Below, piece by piece: positions 35,368 to 45,694 of a stretch of 64,000 bases of DNA. The stretch's first letter is position 1, and every line of letters starts with the position of its first letter. The stretch covers positions 225,197,882 to 225,261,881 of the forward strand of contig NC_073746.1 in assembly GCF_029784135.1 (NCBI RefSeq), in the 5' to 3' direction. A program made the position numbers and the translations under genes. The DNA comes from Toxorhynchites rutilus septentrionalis. Lineage: Eukaryota > Arthropoda > Insecta > Diptera > Culicidae. The notes under the pieces are model-generated. The model saw only the letters and a program-made list of their open reading frames with translations, did no database searches and had not been told where the DNA came from.

Positions 35368-35381
35368 GGCAGGATCGCCAA
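35368..35381 (-). other. Primer-binding site of the minus-strand element
   Basis: The minus strand reads TTGGCGATCCTGCC directly after the 5' LTR. I did not identify the primer tRNA. Confidence 0.55.
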
Positions 35382-35542
35382 TGTGAAACCGATAGAATAA
35401 ACAAGAAATTACACGAGTTACAATTCAGCAGTCTACTGCCAACGTCCATGCCTTTTATTCACCGACTTCATGAAGTCACCCACATGGCATTGAGGTGCCA
35501 CATAACATCATGACGTCAAACATTAATCCTTAAGATGCCACA
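35382..35542 (-). repeat. 5' LTR of the minus-strand Ty3 element
   Basis: 161 bp, starts TGTGGCATC on the minus strand. Contains GTGAATAAAAGGC, a possible TATA-like or poly(A)-signal-like core. Confidence 0.9.
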
Positions 35543-37204
35543 GGAACATTCTGGAATCATTATTTATTGATGCTGTCTATTTCCAACAGTCAAGTGTTGA
35601 AAAATAGATAATCCAACATTAACACGAAAAACTATACATTCTCTGGTTTTCCTACAACGATATTAATTAAGGTACATAAAAATCAATATCAATAACATCG
35701 ACCCTGCAGAAATACTAATCAATCATTCGACATTTTTTTGTTATTGAAGTATATAGAGAACATAAACTTAAGATCGCCTCTAGCTAAGATATCGCGAACT
35801 TGCATGCTTAACCCTCCTGTACTCGCGTGCAAAATCATAACACGTATACTCGCGCACGGTGTCACAGACCGAAAATTGAACTTCTCTGTAATATTGCCAT
35901 TGTGTATTTTTTAGGCTTTATTGGCATTTATTTGAAAAAGAGAGTACGATTGAATGAAACAACTCTGAAAAATATGTATCCTTCGTCTTTATTATGTTTT
36001 AATAGTCATCTAACTCAGCCTCCTCAAAATATAGTAATTTTTGATACTCCAACACAAATAACGAAATTCGAATTTTTCACTGTTATTAATAAAAAAAAAA
36101 GCATTTGAATATAATTCATGGAATTATAAAGAGCTATAAAATAAAATAAAAACGTATTAATCGATTGTGGTTTCATTGGAGTAAGAATCAGAACATAGCA
36201 TAACTGCATACTCGAAACAAACATATTTTTTTACATTTCATGCAGTTGTTGCGTGTTTTTCGGGTCTTTTATCGAAGAGAAGAATGTAGATACGACCTTC
36301 TAGATAATTACCTGATGATAAAGGTTCTGGAATATAAAGTTTACATATTTCTAATATTCTTGGTCTCTGTTTTCTTGGTAAACTAAGAATTATTGCCTTT
36401 TTTAGATGGGGCTTAAAAAGATTATATAAAAGGATTTCTAGGAACTTCCTATTCTATTTCTTGTTTTCTTGTCGATATTGTCTATTATAAGAAAAAAATA
36501 TCCCCGAAACTGTAACTGTTAAAAAATACCATAAGCTACAGATCAGTTTATAGTTTACTGTTTAAAATTCTTTCACAAGTGTGTATGTGTATGACCATTA
36601 TATTTAGCAAATAACTATACGAAAGTCAAACATTTATATTTTACTTTTGAACATATGAATCTAACGACGAATATTTCAACGAATAGTTAATATATGGATC
36701 CGTTCAATCCAGTTACAAAAGGGACTGAAATCAAATAAGAATAGTCTGATAATGATCTTATGCATTATACTCAATAAATATTCCACGCCACTAACATTAA
36801 TTTATACATTTCATTCAACAATATTCTAGAATATGAAAAAAAGCACTTGTCCAAAAAAGTTACTCCTATACTCGCGTCGGTGTGTCAGACCGAAAGTGTA
36901 AAAAAAGTGACACACGTCCCCTTCTTACCAACACATGCGATAAGCTGAACGCTGACGAACGACGAATAACGAAGAACCTCTAAATCGGTAGCCAATTTAG
37001 TTCTTTCACTGCAAAATTGTCAAATTGTCTAACGTATCAAATCTCATGATAACCTTTTACATAAACCATTTTACCTATATCATAGATTTGTGAAACGAGC
37101 ACGATATAATTGAACAACAGCCATTCTAATAAAATATCAGGACGTTTAACCCTATGAACCAGGTTTCCGTCGAAACTGTGAGGATTATTCCTTCTTCCGA
37201 AATA
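35543..37204. repeat. Spacer with piggyBac-like TTAA-flanked ends
   Basis: TTAACCCTCCTGTACTCGCG at about 35808 and a second TACTCGCG...GTGTCAGACCGAAA block at about 36870-36897 share ACTCGCG plus CAGACCGAAA. TTAA followed by CCC is the hallmark of piggyBac-type ends, and another TTAACCC is at about 37147. The two blocks are in the same orientation and no inverted partner is visible, so element limits are unknown. No gene otherwise. Confidence 0.35.
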
Positions 37205-37400
37205 CAGTAGAACCCCGATTATCCGCTAGCGGTTGATCCGCGATGCGGATTATTCGCGATGCGGATTATTCGCGATAGCGAGTTCCATAGTAAATCTTCA
37301 GGCCTTCCCGGAATTTGTCACTGAGTGATAGGCTTATACTCTTTCTTTTTGGTCATGGCTTTCATATTATTTGGCCAGTGATGGTGGTCATGCTGTAATA

Positions 37401-38682
37401 TTAGACTGTCAAAAAAGTCCTGCGGTATTTTTTTGAATTTTCATTTGTTCATAAAATTAGTTACAATCATCTGCTTTAAGTCAAATATGCGCCGTTTTGT
37501 TCGATTACTTGTTCCCAACGAGATGCCAACTTCATAATACCCCTGTTATAAAGCTCGCTTCCTTATTGGCAAAAAACTCGGATAGCCAATTTTCACAGGC
37601 CTCTTTTGTGGCTAACTTCTGACTACCTAGCTCGTTCGCCATGGACAAAAACAGGTGGTAGTCACTTGGTGCAAGGTCCGGACTATACGGCGGATGCAAA
37701 AGAACCTCCCATCCGAGCTCCCGGAGCTTCTGGCGCGTCACCAAAGAAGTGTGTGGCCTAGCGTTGTCCTGATGGAAGACAATGCGGCCTCTGTTTATCA
37801 AAGATGGCCTCTTCTTCATGAGTGCTACCTTCAAGCGGTCCAGTTGTTGGCAGTACAGGTCCGAATTGAGCATTTGGCCATAGGGAAGCAGCTCATAATA
37901 GATTTTTCCTTGACAATCCCACCAAACACACAGCAGAACCTTCCTGGCCGTTAATGAGGGCTTGGCCACCGTCTGAGCCGCTTCAGCGGGCTTCGACCAC
38001 GACCGTTTGCGCTTCACGTTGTCGTTAGTTAACCAATTTTCATCGCCAGTCACCATCCACTGCAGAAACGGGTCGATTTTGTTGCGATTCAGCAGCGATT
38101 CACATGCGTCGATACGGTCAAAGATGTTTTTTTGCGTCAACGTGTGTGGCACCCATACATCGAGCTTCTTTGTGAATCCAAGCTTCTTCAAATGGTTAAT
38201 AACGGTTTGATGACATATCCCCAGCTCTTGGCCGATGCTACGGCTGCTACTATGCCGGTCTTTCTCGGCTAATTCAGCGATTTTGTCGCAATTTTCGACG
38301 ACAGGCCTTCCGAAGCGTGGCGCATTTTCGACGACCTCTACACCAGAACGAAAACGTTGAATCCATCGTTGTGCGGTGGAAATAGAAACTGTATCGGGTC
38401 CATAAACTGCACAAATTTTATTGGCAGCTTGAGATATGCATTGCATTTTTGCCTTTGTCATAGTAGTACTGTAAAATATGTCGGATTTTCTCTTTATTTT
38501 GCTCCATATTTGCGACACTACAACTCACGAACGACTTAACCAAACAAAATACTGTCAAGGACTATATTATAGCGCGCCTTTCCAACAAGCTATAGTATGA
38601 CTCGATACAATGAATACAACTAGAACTACGCGCTTACAACGACACCTCGCGGAAATACCGCAGGACTTTTTTGACAGCCTAA
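37401..38682 (-). mobile_element. Mariner transposon
   Basis: 1282 bp, classic mariner length. 30-bp terminal inverted repeats (TTAGACTGTCAAAAAAGTCC at 37401; TTAGGCTGTC... inverted at 38682) differ at one base. TA target duplication at 37399-37400 and 38683-38684. Carries one transposase gene on the minus strand. Confidence 0.95.
37480..38507 (-). pseudogene. Mariner transposase with two frameshifts
   Basis: Cut-and-paste transposase of the DD34D type: GDENW (first Asp), FHQDNARPHT (second) and YSPDLAPSDYHLF (third), with exactly 34 residues between the last two. Helix-turn-helix: ISTAQRWIQRFRSG and SIGQELGICHQTVINHLKKLG. The natural start is probably the ATG at 38507 (MEQNKEKIRHILQYYYDKGK), in a different frame from the 328-residue open frame that begins at 38518. 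An indel near 38430 shifts it. A missing T near 37548 truncates the frame at 37532; the expected ending (WEQVIEQNGAYLT) lies in another frame down to about 37480. The core is well preserved, so inactivation is recent. Confidence 0.9.
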
Positions 38683-38995
38683 TATCTTTTTTCGTGTTTG
38701 CATCTTTTTTTTAGTACTTTATTGCGTTATCGACGATGCTTGCGTTATCGGGAATAGCTTGCCCGACTATTCCGCGGATAATCGAGGTTCTACTGTAATC
38801 TCTTCCTTGATTCTGTCAACTGACAAGTGATTTCTAGCGGCAAATGTAAAATAATTCCTAATTAAAATTATTGACTTGAGGGAGAACTTAATAGAAATGT
38901 ATCGATACCAAGATACCAAATGATTCTTTTTTTTATTATACATATATTCCTTCAGTACATATCTAACGCGTCTAACATCTAACTAACATTTACAG

Positions 38996-40519
38996 GTGTT
39001 CACAAAACTCTCGAAAAAAATGCCCAACTACAAGGATCGTATCAAGGTCGTCGAAGGCAACCTGGAAAAGAATGGGCTAGACTTGTCTGCTGAAAACCAG
39101 GAATATCTGCGCGAAAATGTCAACATCATCCTGCACATTGCTGCCACGGTAAAATTTGACGAGGAAATTATCAAAGCTATCAGTATCAACATACGGGGAA
39201 CGAGAGAGGTGCTGGAAATTGGGAGATTAGCGAAAAACCTTGAGGTATGGGGTGTATGATTAATGAGATTCATGTTTTAAAATTGAAAAGACCATTTGTG
39301 TTCCAGAGTTTTATTTACGTATCGACGGCGTACTCAAACAGCTATCAGGAACACATTGAAGAACGCGTGTACCCGCTGGAAATAAGCCCCGAAAAAATCC
39401 TGGCAAACATGGAGGATGAGAAGATGAAGGCAGAAGTTTACAACTACTCACTCAAGTGGCCGAACACGTATACCTTCACCAAGGCGCTGGCAGAAGCTAT
39501 TACCCAGAGTTATCGGCAGTATTTCCCAGTGGCAGTAGTACGCCCATCCTGCGTAATGCCCGCTCTGGACGAACCCATGTCCGGCTGGTGTGACAACATT
39601 TATGGAACCAACGGAACATTCATCGGCTGGTACTATGGTTTAATTCGGACTAGCCAAATCGATCCACAAGTACAAATCGACACGGTGCCGGTGGACTACG
39701 TTAGTAACTCAATCATCGCAGTGGGGTGGAAGACCTACGATACGAGGTGAGTTGTGATCGTTATGCTTATATTAAATGACATAACCATCGAGAATTTCAC
39801 TATATATAGAGAACAGGAGAAGGAAATGCTAGTATATAACTGCATAAGCTCTGCAGACAACCCATTGACGTTCGGTATGTTAACATATTATATTTATAAT
39901 GAGTTTATCACTAGATGATTCACTTTTTATCCCAGATGAACGTCGTATCCAGTGCGAAAAAGTTATTGAAAAGCATCCACTGCTGACTGCCATCTACCGA
40001 CCAATAACCGTGTGTACCACCAGCGATACCCTGTTTCGGATCTACTCATTGTTCCTTCACTACTTGCCTGCGTTCATTATGGACAGCGCACTGAAACTGC
40101 GGGGTGAGAAGGCACGCCTAGTTAGCACATACCAAAAACTTGACAAAGTAGTAGAAACGGTCAAGATATTCACCAATACCACATTCTTCTTCGACAACCA
40201 GAACATGCGCGACCTGTATCTTCAGTAAGACAATTTCACATTAAAATTTATCTATATAAACACCAAATGTACTTTTTCCACGCATTTCAGCATGAACTCC
40301 GCTGATCTCCGGCAATATCCTTGTGATAACCGTACGTACAGTTGGCGACTGTACTTTGAGCGTATAGTTCCCGGTCTGAAGAAACATTTCTTCAAAGAAG
40401 ACCTCAACAACGTACGACAGGCTAGGGCGGCTCTAAGACGGAAGGAGTTGACTGTGAACAGCATATTGGCAATTGTTTTTGGTTTAATAGTGTTACAACT
40501 GTATTATCTATTCTTCTGA
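38996..40519 (+). CDS. Fatty acyl-CoA reductase, five 3' exons
   Basis: Reduces fatty acyl-CoA to fatty alcohol with NADPH (cuticular lipid, wax and pheromone pathways); usually in the ER or peroxisome membrane. Exons: 38996-39244, 39307-39746, 39810-39874, 39936-40224, 40291-40519. All have GT/AG ends and consistent phases, giving 423 residues plus stop. Seen: VVEGNLEKNGLDLS, NIILHIAATVKFDE, FIYVSTAYSNS, the active-site YTFTK (YXXXK), VVRPSCVMPA, then the C-terminal sterile domain. A hydrophobic C-terminal segment (ILAIVFGLIVLQLYYLFF) looks like a membrane anchor. Exon 1 here starts with an acceptor, so the N-terminal ~90 residues with the Rossmann TGXXGF motif lie upstream, not found in this window. 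The intron before it holds the mariner/MITE nest. Confidence 0.93.
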
Positions 40520-40597
40520 GGAATAAGAACATCTAAGAGATGAACATCGCAAGCTGTGTACACAAGCTTAAGATAAACGTCATAGCTAGGAATAATC

Positions 40598-40603
40598 AAT
40601 AAA
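40598..40603 (+). terminator. Polyadenylation signal of the reductase gene
   Basis: AATAAA about 80 bases after the stop codon at 40517-40519, a usual distance. Confidence 0.6.
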
Positions 40604-41090
40604 AAGGTCGATAAATGTACGTAAACACGCATCCTGACAAAGAAATATGTCATCGATGCATTCAATGAAACCACCCACATTTGAAAGAAACTCGAAGAGA
40701 CACAGAAAAGTGATGAAATAGATTTACGTAGTTCATACGACTGTATACGATGTTAGTCTCTTAGATGTTTTTATCGAGTTTCGTGTGTGTACTTATTCTA
40801 AAATCAATTAAATTGATTTTTGTTATAACAATAACACTTATTATGCCATCCGAAATCCGATGAGAATGAATCTATTGATTAGAGTACTAGTGTCAGGGTA
40901 TTAGAGACTAATTGTACAAATGCTTCGAAAAGCATCGTTAATGCCTTGAGAATGTTCCAAACCCATAAAGTGTATGCAGTACGAGTTCAATCCTTGTGTC
41001 GTTCAAACGCTCACACGGAGTAACTATAATCATAAATGAATACTACATCAAACCAGCGAATGGAGAGAGCTTTGACAACATGTAGGGGAG
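40604..41090. other. Spacer downstream of the reductase
   Basis: No gene or repeat recognised. Confidence 0.5.
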
Positions 41091-41601
41091 GTGAGGGTAA
41101 AACGGACATGTTAAAAGAACTTCAATTCTATCTTTGGAAACTCATATTTCCAAAAACTTTGATGCAGTTTTTTGCAATTCAATATACTGTTTTTCTACCT
41201 GATTGGCCAAATATTTTACAAAATAGGATTTTTTTCAATGTTTATTACTGACCGAAAAGTACAAAAAAAATTTCGTTGCGGGTAATATGGACATATAGTG
41301 GGGGAATACGGACAGGTTTGTAATATATGAAGCGTAGAGGTTTATTGATTGCGAGAAGAATAATTTTATTCAACCAAGGTCTAAACTCATCACGAATGTC
41401 CGTTGAATTATGAAAAAATCGAATTAATCCGACTATAATTTTTCGACTATTTTGCTTTTGGTTCCAGTCAGCTTCTAAACAGTCTACATTTGGCGATTTG
41501 ATTTCCATTTATAGACGCAGGACATTCCTTAGGAATAAATTAAACAGACTTCTCACAGTTTATCTCACTCCCACTGGCAATTGTCCGTTTTACCCCACCA
41601 G
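41091..41601. repeat. MITE with GGTAAAACGGACA ends
   Basis: The left end reads GGTGAGGGTAAAACGGACATG (about 41090). The right end is the reverse complement of GGTGGGGTAAAACGGACAAT (ending about 41601). The ends match imperfectly over about 20 bases. No transposase-like frame. A relative is at 7343-7565. Confidence 0.65.
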
Positions 41602-42560
41602 TACAATTATTTCAATAGTTTAAATTTTACACTCAAAAATGATTTTTTTTCGTACATACCTAATATCGCTTCTCTGTTAACTCACAAACCGAAATATAAC
41701 CATCAGCGAATTGAATTTTGATATTAAACCCTTGCTTAATATCGAAGTAAAATTACACCCACACGCGGAATCATGTATGATTTTCGGTTTTTGTTTCCCT
41801 TTTCCACCTTTGATCAGTATTCATTGCGATAGTGTGGCATAAATATTATAGAATAACATGTAGAAGGTGTTCTCATTTACAGAAATCTGAAATTCAAAAT
41901 GTATTATCTGAAATTCAAAATGCGTTACGCGGGACAGTCCCATATTTTCACAAAATGTCCCGGGTTAGATTACGTCCTGCAAACGTCCTGCATTTGACAA
42001 AAGAAGCGAAAATGTCCCGCGTTGTCAATATATTTCAATATTAGAATTTGATCATGTTAATTTTCTTAAATTGATGAACATCAAAAAAATATTCATTTGG
42101 CAGACTGTTCAAGAGCGCTTCCAAAAATTTCGAAGATTAACAAGTTGAGCCAGTTTCATCTGCAACGGCAACAAAATTAAAATTAAAATTTGAAATTTTT
42201 CATCAAATACACCATTTATTTTATTGAAAATACTGCATGATCTTACACAGTAGATCCTAAATAGTATGTTCACAGTGAAAAACTTTTCAACTTGTTGCAT
42301 TTTCAACGAGTTTAAATAGAATTTCCTGCCGACGTTCTAAAATCGTGGATTTTGTTACATAAAAATGACTCCCAAATAAATATCGTACATTTTTAGCAGC
42401 CCAAAAAAAATCGAGTATTGCCAGATACCTTTAGAAGGTTTTGGCTAAGCAAAATATTGAAATAATTTTCCACGAGCTGCGAAAAGAATATTTTTTGTTG
42501 GTGGCAATATAGTTGCCCGTACCCGTAAAAGGGTTAAACCCAGAGACAGGACGATAATGG
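41602..42560. other. Spacer
   Basis: No gene. TTGCCCGTACCCGTAAAAGGGTTAA ends near 42535 and looks like one end of a TTAA-targeting (piggyBac-type) element. No partner end was found. Confidence 0.4.
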
Positions 42561-42599
42561 TGCGCTCGAGCATTGTAGATACATAACACGTCTTGTATT

Positions 42600-43500
42600 A
42601 TTTATTTACCATTAATCTAAATCACATTAAGAGCCCGGTCTGTCCGTAGTTTTCCAACCAATTCTTACCAAGTCCTGTCTCAGCTGGTCCAACCACTTCG
42701 CAGTCTGGGTTCCTCGACTCTTTTTCCCCGCCGGATTTGTGGCGAACATCATCTTTGCGGAGCTGTTGTTCTCCATTTTAGCAACATGTCCCGCTCATCG
42801 CACTCGTCCAGTAAAAGTCACGTTGCGCCTTCTACACACTCAGAAAAGCCATACTAGAAAACTACACTGCCGGAAATTGTTCTGAGCACCGATGTTAGAA
42901 AAGTGCTTGCGAGTCCACTTCGAACATCTTCCATGTTTCGTGTCCGTAGAGGGCTACCGACTTTACCAAGAACTTGTACATGGTACACTTTCTAGGAAGT
43001 CGGAGAAGTTTGTTAGATCTTAGGGATTAGTGTAGGTCATAGTACATTTCACGGCCGGTGTTGTTGTCAGTTGTTATCAACGAACCAAGGTAGGCAAACT
43101 CGTTAATCGCCACACGTCGAAGAGCAGAGAGGAGGTTCCATCGCCTTGTCGAAGTCCCTTTTGCGTCTAAAACGATTCCGATAGATCACCTGAGATCCGC
43201 AAACTCGACGAAGATGTGTTGTGCAGAAACTTGATATTCTCGGCACATATGAACGATCTGCCGCAGGATCAGAATCTGATCTGTCGACGAGCAGCCGGTC
43301 AGGAATTATGCAAGATGATTTCTTACAAATCGGATTACTTTTGGGTACAGACGGCGATAAATTATCTTAGATAGAAGAATCGTGATTTCACAGTACTTCT
43401 CACAATTCAGCTTCTTCTTCTTTCCACTCCTCCGGTAGCTATTCGCGTCCCAGATCCTGACTATCAATCGGCGCATACTATGTAATCAGTCTCACGCTGG
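42600..43500 (-). pseudogene. RTE-type LINE relic, C-terminal RT region
   Basis: The minus-strand translation shows AINEFAYLGSLITTDNNTGRE, LRSNKLLRLPRKCTMYKFLV, ALYGHETWKM and, after frameshifts, a carboxy-terminal block with MENNSSAKMMF, KKSRGTQTAKWLDQLRQDL and a stop near 42630. This order is typical of RTE-clade reverse transcriptases downstream of the catalytic box. Many stops are present. The BEL/Pao element is inserted immediately to its right (43522-43526 target duplication). Confidence 0.68.
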
Positions 43501-43526
43501 GACGAGAATGATGAGAATAAACAACC

Positions 43527-43896
43527 TGTTGCGGTGACAGACTATCGTCAAATCACCCCTCGTGTCGACGACGGCAAACCTTCCAGTTCAACCTCCTATA
43601 CAGCATAGTGACGCAAAGCTTTTGCAGTGGGTTTCGTCTCGAAATGTCAACGGGTAAAGAACTGTCAACACGAACAAGAATTCTTTTTCAATTTGACCTT
43701 CACCTCGAGTAGGCGACACCGATAGCAGAGTTTAATTGGATACATCAATCAGTTAATCCCAACACTACAAGCAAGGATATATATTTCATATTGTAAACAT
43801 TATACTGACACAAATAAATTTAGTTTATAGCTAGTGCTACTACGCTAATAAAAGGTGTTTTAAAATCGAATCTCGTTGTGAGGAAGTTCCACAACA
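43527..43896 (+). repeat. 5' LTR of the BEL/Pao element
   Basis: 370 bp. Contains AATAAATTTAG and CTAATAAAAGGTG, possible poly(A) signals. Confidence 0.93.
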
Positions 43897-43905
43897 TTCT
43901 ATAAA

Positions 43906-45694
43906 TTGTATTGGAAGAGAACCGAATTCCAACCGGAATTACGAGGAATGAATCCCACATCGGGTGTGCCGCCGAAAGGCCCGAGCAGGGATGATATCCC
44001 CAGCAGCTGCTCATTATGCGACAATCCGGACGATGAGGTTATGGTTGCTTGCGACAATTACAGCATATGGCATCATTTTCGATGTGTGAATGTCGATAAT
44101 TCTATTGCCGAACGCAGTTGGAATCGCCCGAGATGCGACCGGGGATCGAATATCGATAATATTTCTGTTATCCCGAATAGCAGTGATCGTGTTTCTCGAC
44201 ATTCTCGTGCAAGCACGATGACTTCAATCCGTGCTGCAAAAACCGCTTTGGAGTTAAAGCGTCTGGAGGAACAAAAACGTTTAGAATCAGAGCGTATAGA
44301 AGCGGATCATAAACGTCAGGAACAAGAAGCCTTGGAACGTTCCCGTCTACGTGCGGAAGAGCTGAAGAAGCTTGAAGAATTGTACCTGGAGGAGAAATAT
44401 CGAATCCTCAATGCTGAACTAGATGAATCCTGTAGTGAAAAATCGGCAAGCGTAGACGGAAAGGCACGCGCCAAGCAGTGGGTCGATGCGTGCGATGTTA
44501 ATACCGCGGCATGCAACATAGGCAAAATGTACACACCGATGAAGCAATCCGGTGAGAAAATAGTAACCGGAACCATTCCGAAGAAGGTGCTACAGAAGGA
44601 AAACTATACGTTATCTAATTGTCAACCATGAATGAACTCGACTCCACGCGATATTGACGGTCCGGGGTTGAAAGCTGTCATCACAACACCAAAAATAATT
44701 CTTCAAAAAAGCAGCAGAACGGGTTTATCAAAAGTGCGTCAGTGCGATCCGTGGTCCAATCCGATAACAGGAGAAACGTCATACCGTACCCAAGTGAGGT
44801 CGGGTGCTGAAACATTCACAAATATGCATGAACACGATTCACGAGCTCAACCACCAGCTAGAACAGTTTGTTCTCCGCAAACAGAATCACAATCGGAAGG
44901 GTTATCGAATGCCCAATTAGCTGCTCGACATGTATTGTCGAAAGATTTGCCAACTTTCACGGGGAATCCGGAATAATGGCCCGTTTTTATCAAGTACGAG
45001 ACAATGCGGTTACTCAAATGCGGAGAATTTAATCCGCCTCCAACGAGGATTAAAAGGCGATGCTTTGGAAGCAGTCAGGAGCCGTCTTTTGTTACCTGAA
45101 GCAGTGCCACGCGTTATTTCTACTTTGAGAATGTTGTACGGGAGACCTGAAACGCTGATTTATTCACTCTTCTCCAAAATAAGAAATTCACCATCACCGA
45201 AAGAAGGTAGGTTGGATACTCTAATTGTTTACGGCATGGCGGTCCAAAGCTATTGCGATCATCTAGTGGCAGCGGGTATGGTAGATCATTTGTCCAACCT
45301 CTCCCTACTTCAAGAGCTGGTGGGTAAACTTCCTACAGATATTAAGTTAAAGTGGGTAGATTTCAAAGAAGCAGTAAGTTCGGCGAATCTGGAAGTTTTC
45401 GGAGAATTCATGACAGAAATTATGAGGAAAGCAAGTGAAGTTACGGTTTATTGTCCAAGGACGAACACAAAATCAAAAATTGAGGAAAGCAAGCAACGAA
45501 TCAACGAGCCAAATCCGAGAAAATTTGTTCACCCCCACAATACCGGAGAGTCAGGTATTGCTGAGATCTGTCAAAAGACGAATGAGATAGTTTGTGTCGT
45601 TTGCGATAGACCCGGTCATCAAGTAGAGACCTGTGGTAAGTTCGCTAAATTTACTCCTGATGAGAAATCGAAAACCGTTCGATTACATAATTGA
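43906..45694 (+). pseudogene. BEL/Pao gag with degenerate PHD-like finger and zinc knuckle
   Basis: Three pieces: 43906-44631, 44632-44976 and 44930-45694. The likely start is the internal Met at 43948 (MNPTSGVPP). N-terminal Cys/His cluster with PHD spacing: C35, C38, C49, position 52, H57, C60, position 74, C77 (counting from 43906). Positions 52 and 74, expected Cys, are Tyr and Arg. A long Glu/Lys/Arg coiled coil follows (about residues 110-185). The second piece ends near LPTFTGNPE at a stop. The third carries the capsid-like NLIRLQRGLKGDALEAVRSR, LLQELVGKLP and a zinc knuckle CVVCDRPGHQVETC. A TGA at 44629, a TAA at 44974 and a frameshift break it. Confidence 0.88.

Larger units (their letters stand above)
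31509..35542 (-). mobile_element. Ty3-type LTR retrotransposon, truncated pol
   Basis: Minus-strand element with short LTRs (31509-31670, 162 bp, 3' LTR; 35382-35542, 161 bp, 5' LTR), both TGTG...CACA. Flanks GAAAC and GGAAC suggest a 5-bp target duplication with one later change. A purine tract (reverse complement of 31671-31682) adjoins the 3' LTR. Order on the minus strand: leader with tandem repeats, gag, protease, part of RT. RNase H and integrase are absent. LTRs differ at about 10-11 positions (near 93%), so it is older than the 19.85-kb element. Confidence 0.9.
37205..38795. mobile_element. Pogo-like MITE (about 307 bp) split by a mariner
   Basis: Terminal inverted repeats CAGTAGAACCCCGATTATCC (37205) and the reverse complement of CAGTAGAACCTCGATTATCC (ending 38795), one mismatch. 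TA duplications flank both ends (37203-37204 and 38796-38797). Removing the inserted mariner leaves about 307 bp with no coding capacity. A second copy without its right end is at 51185-51430. Confidence 0.88.
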
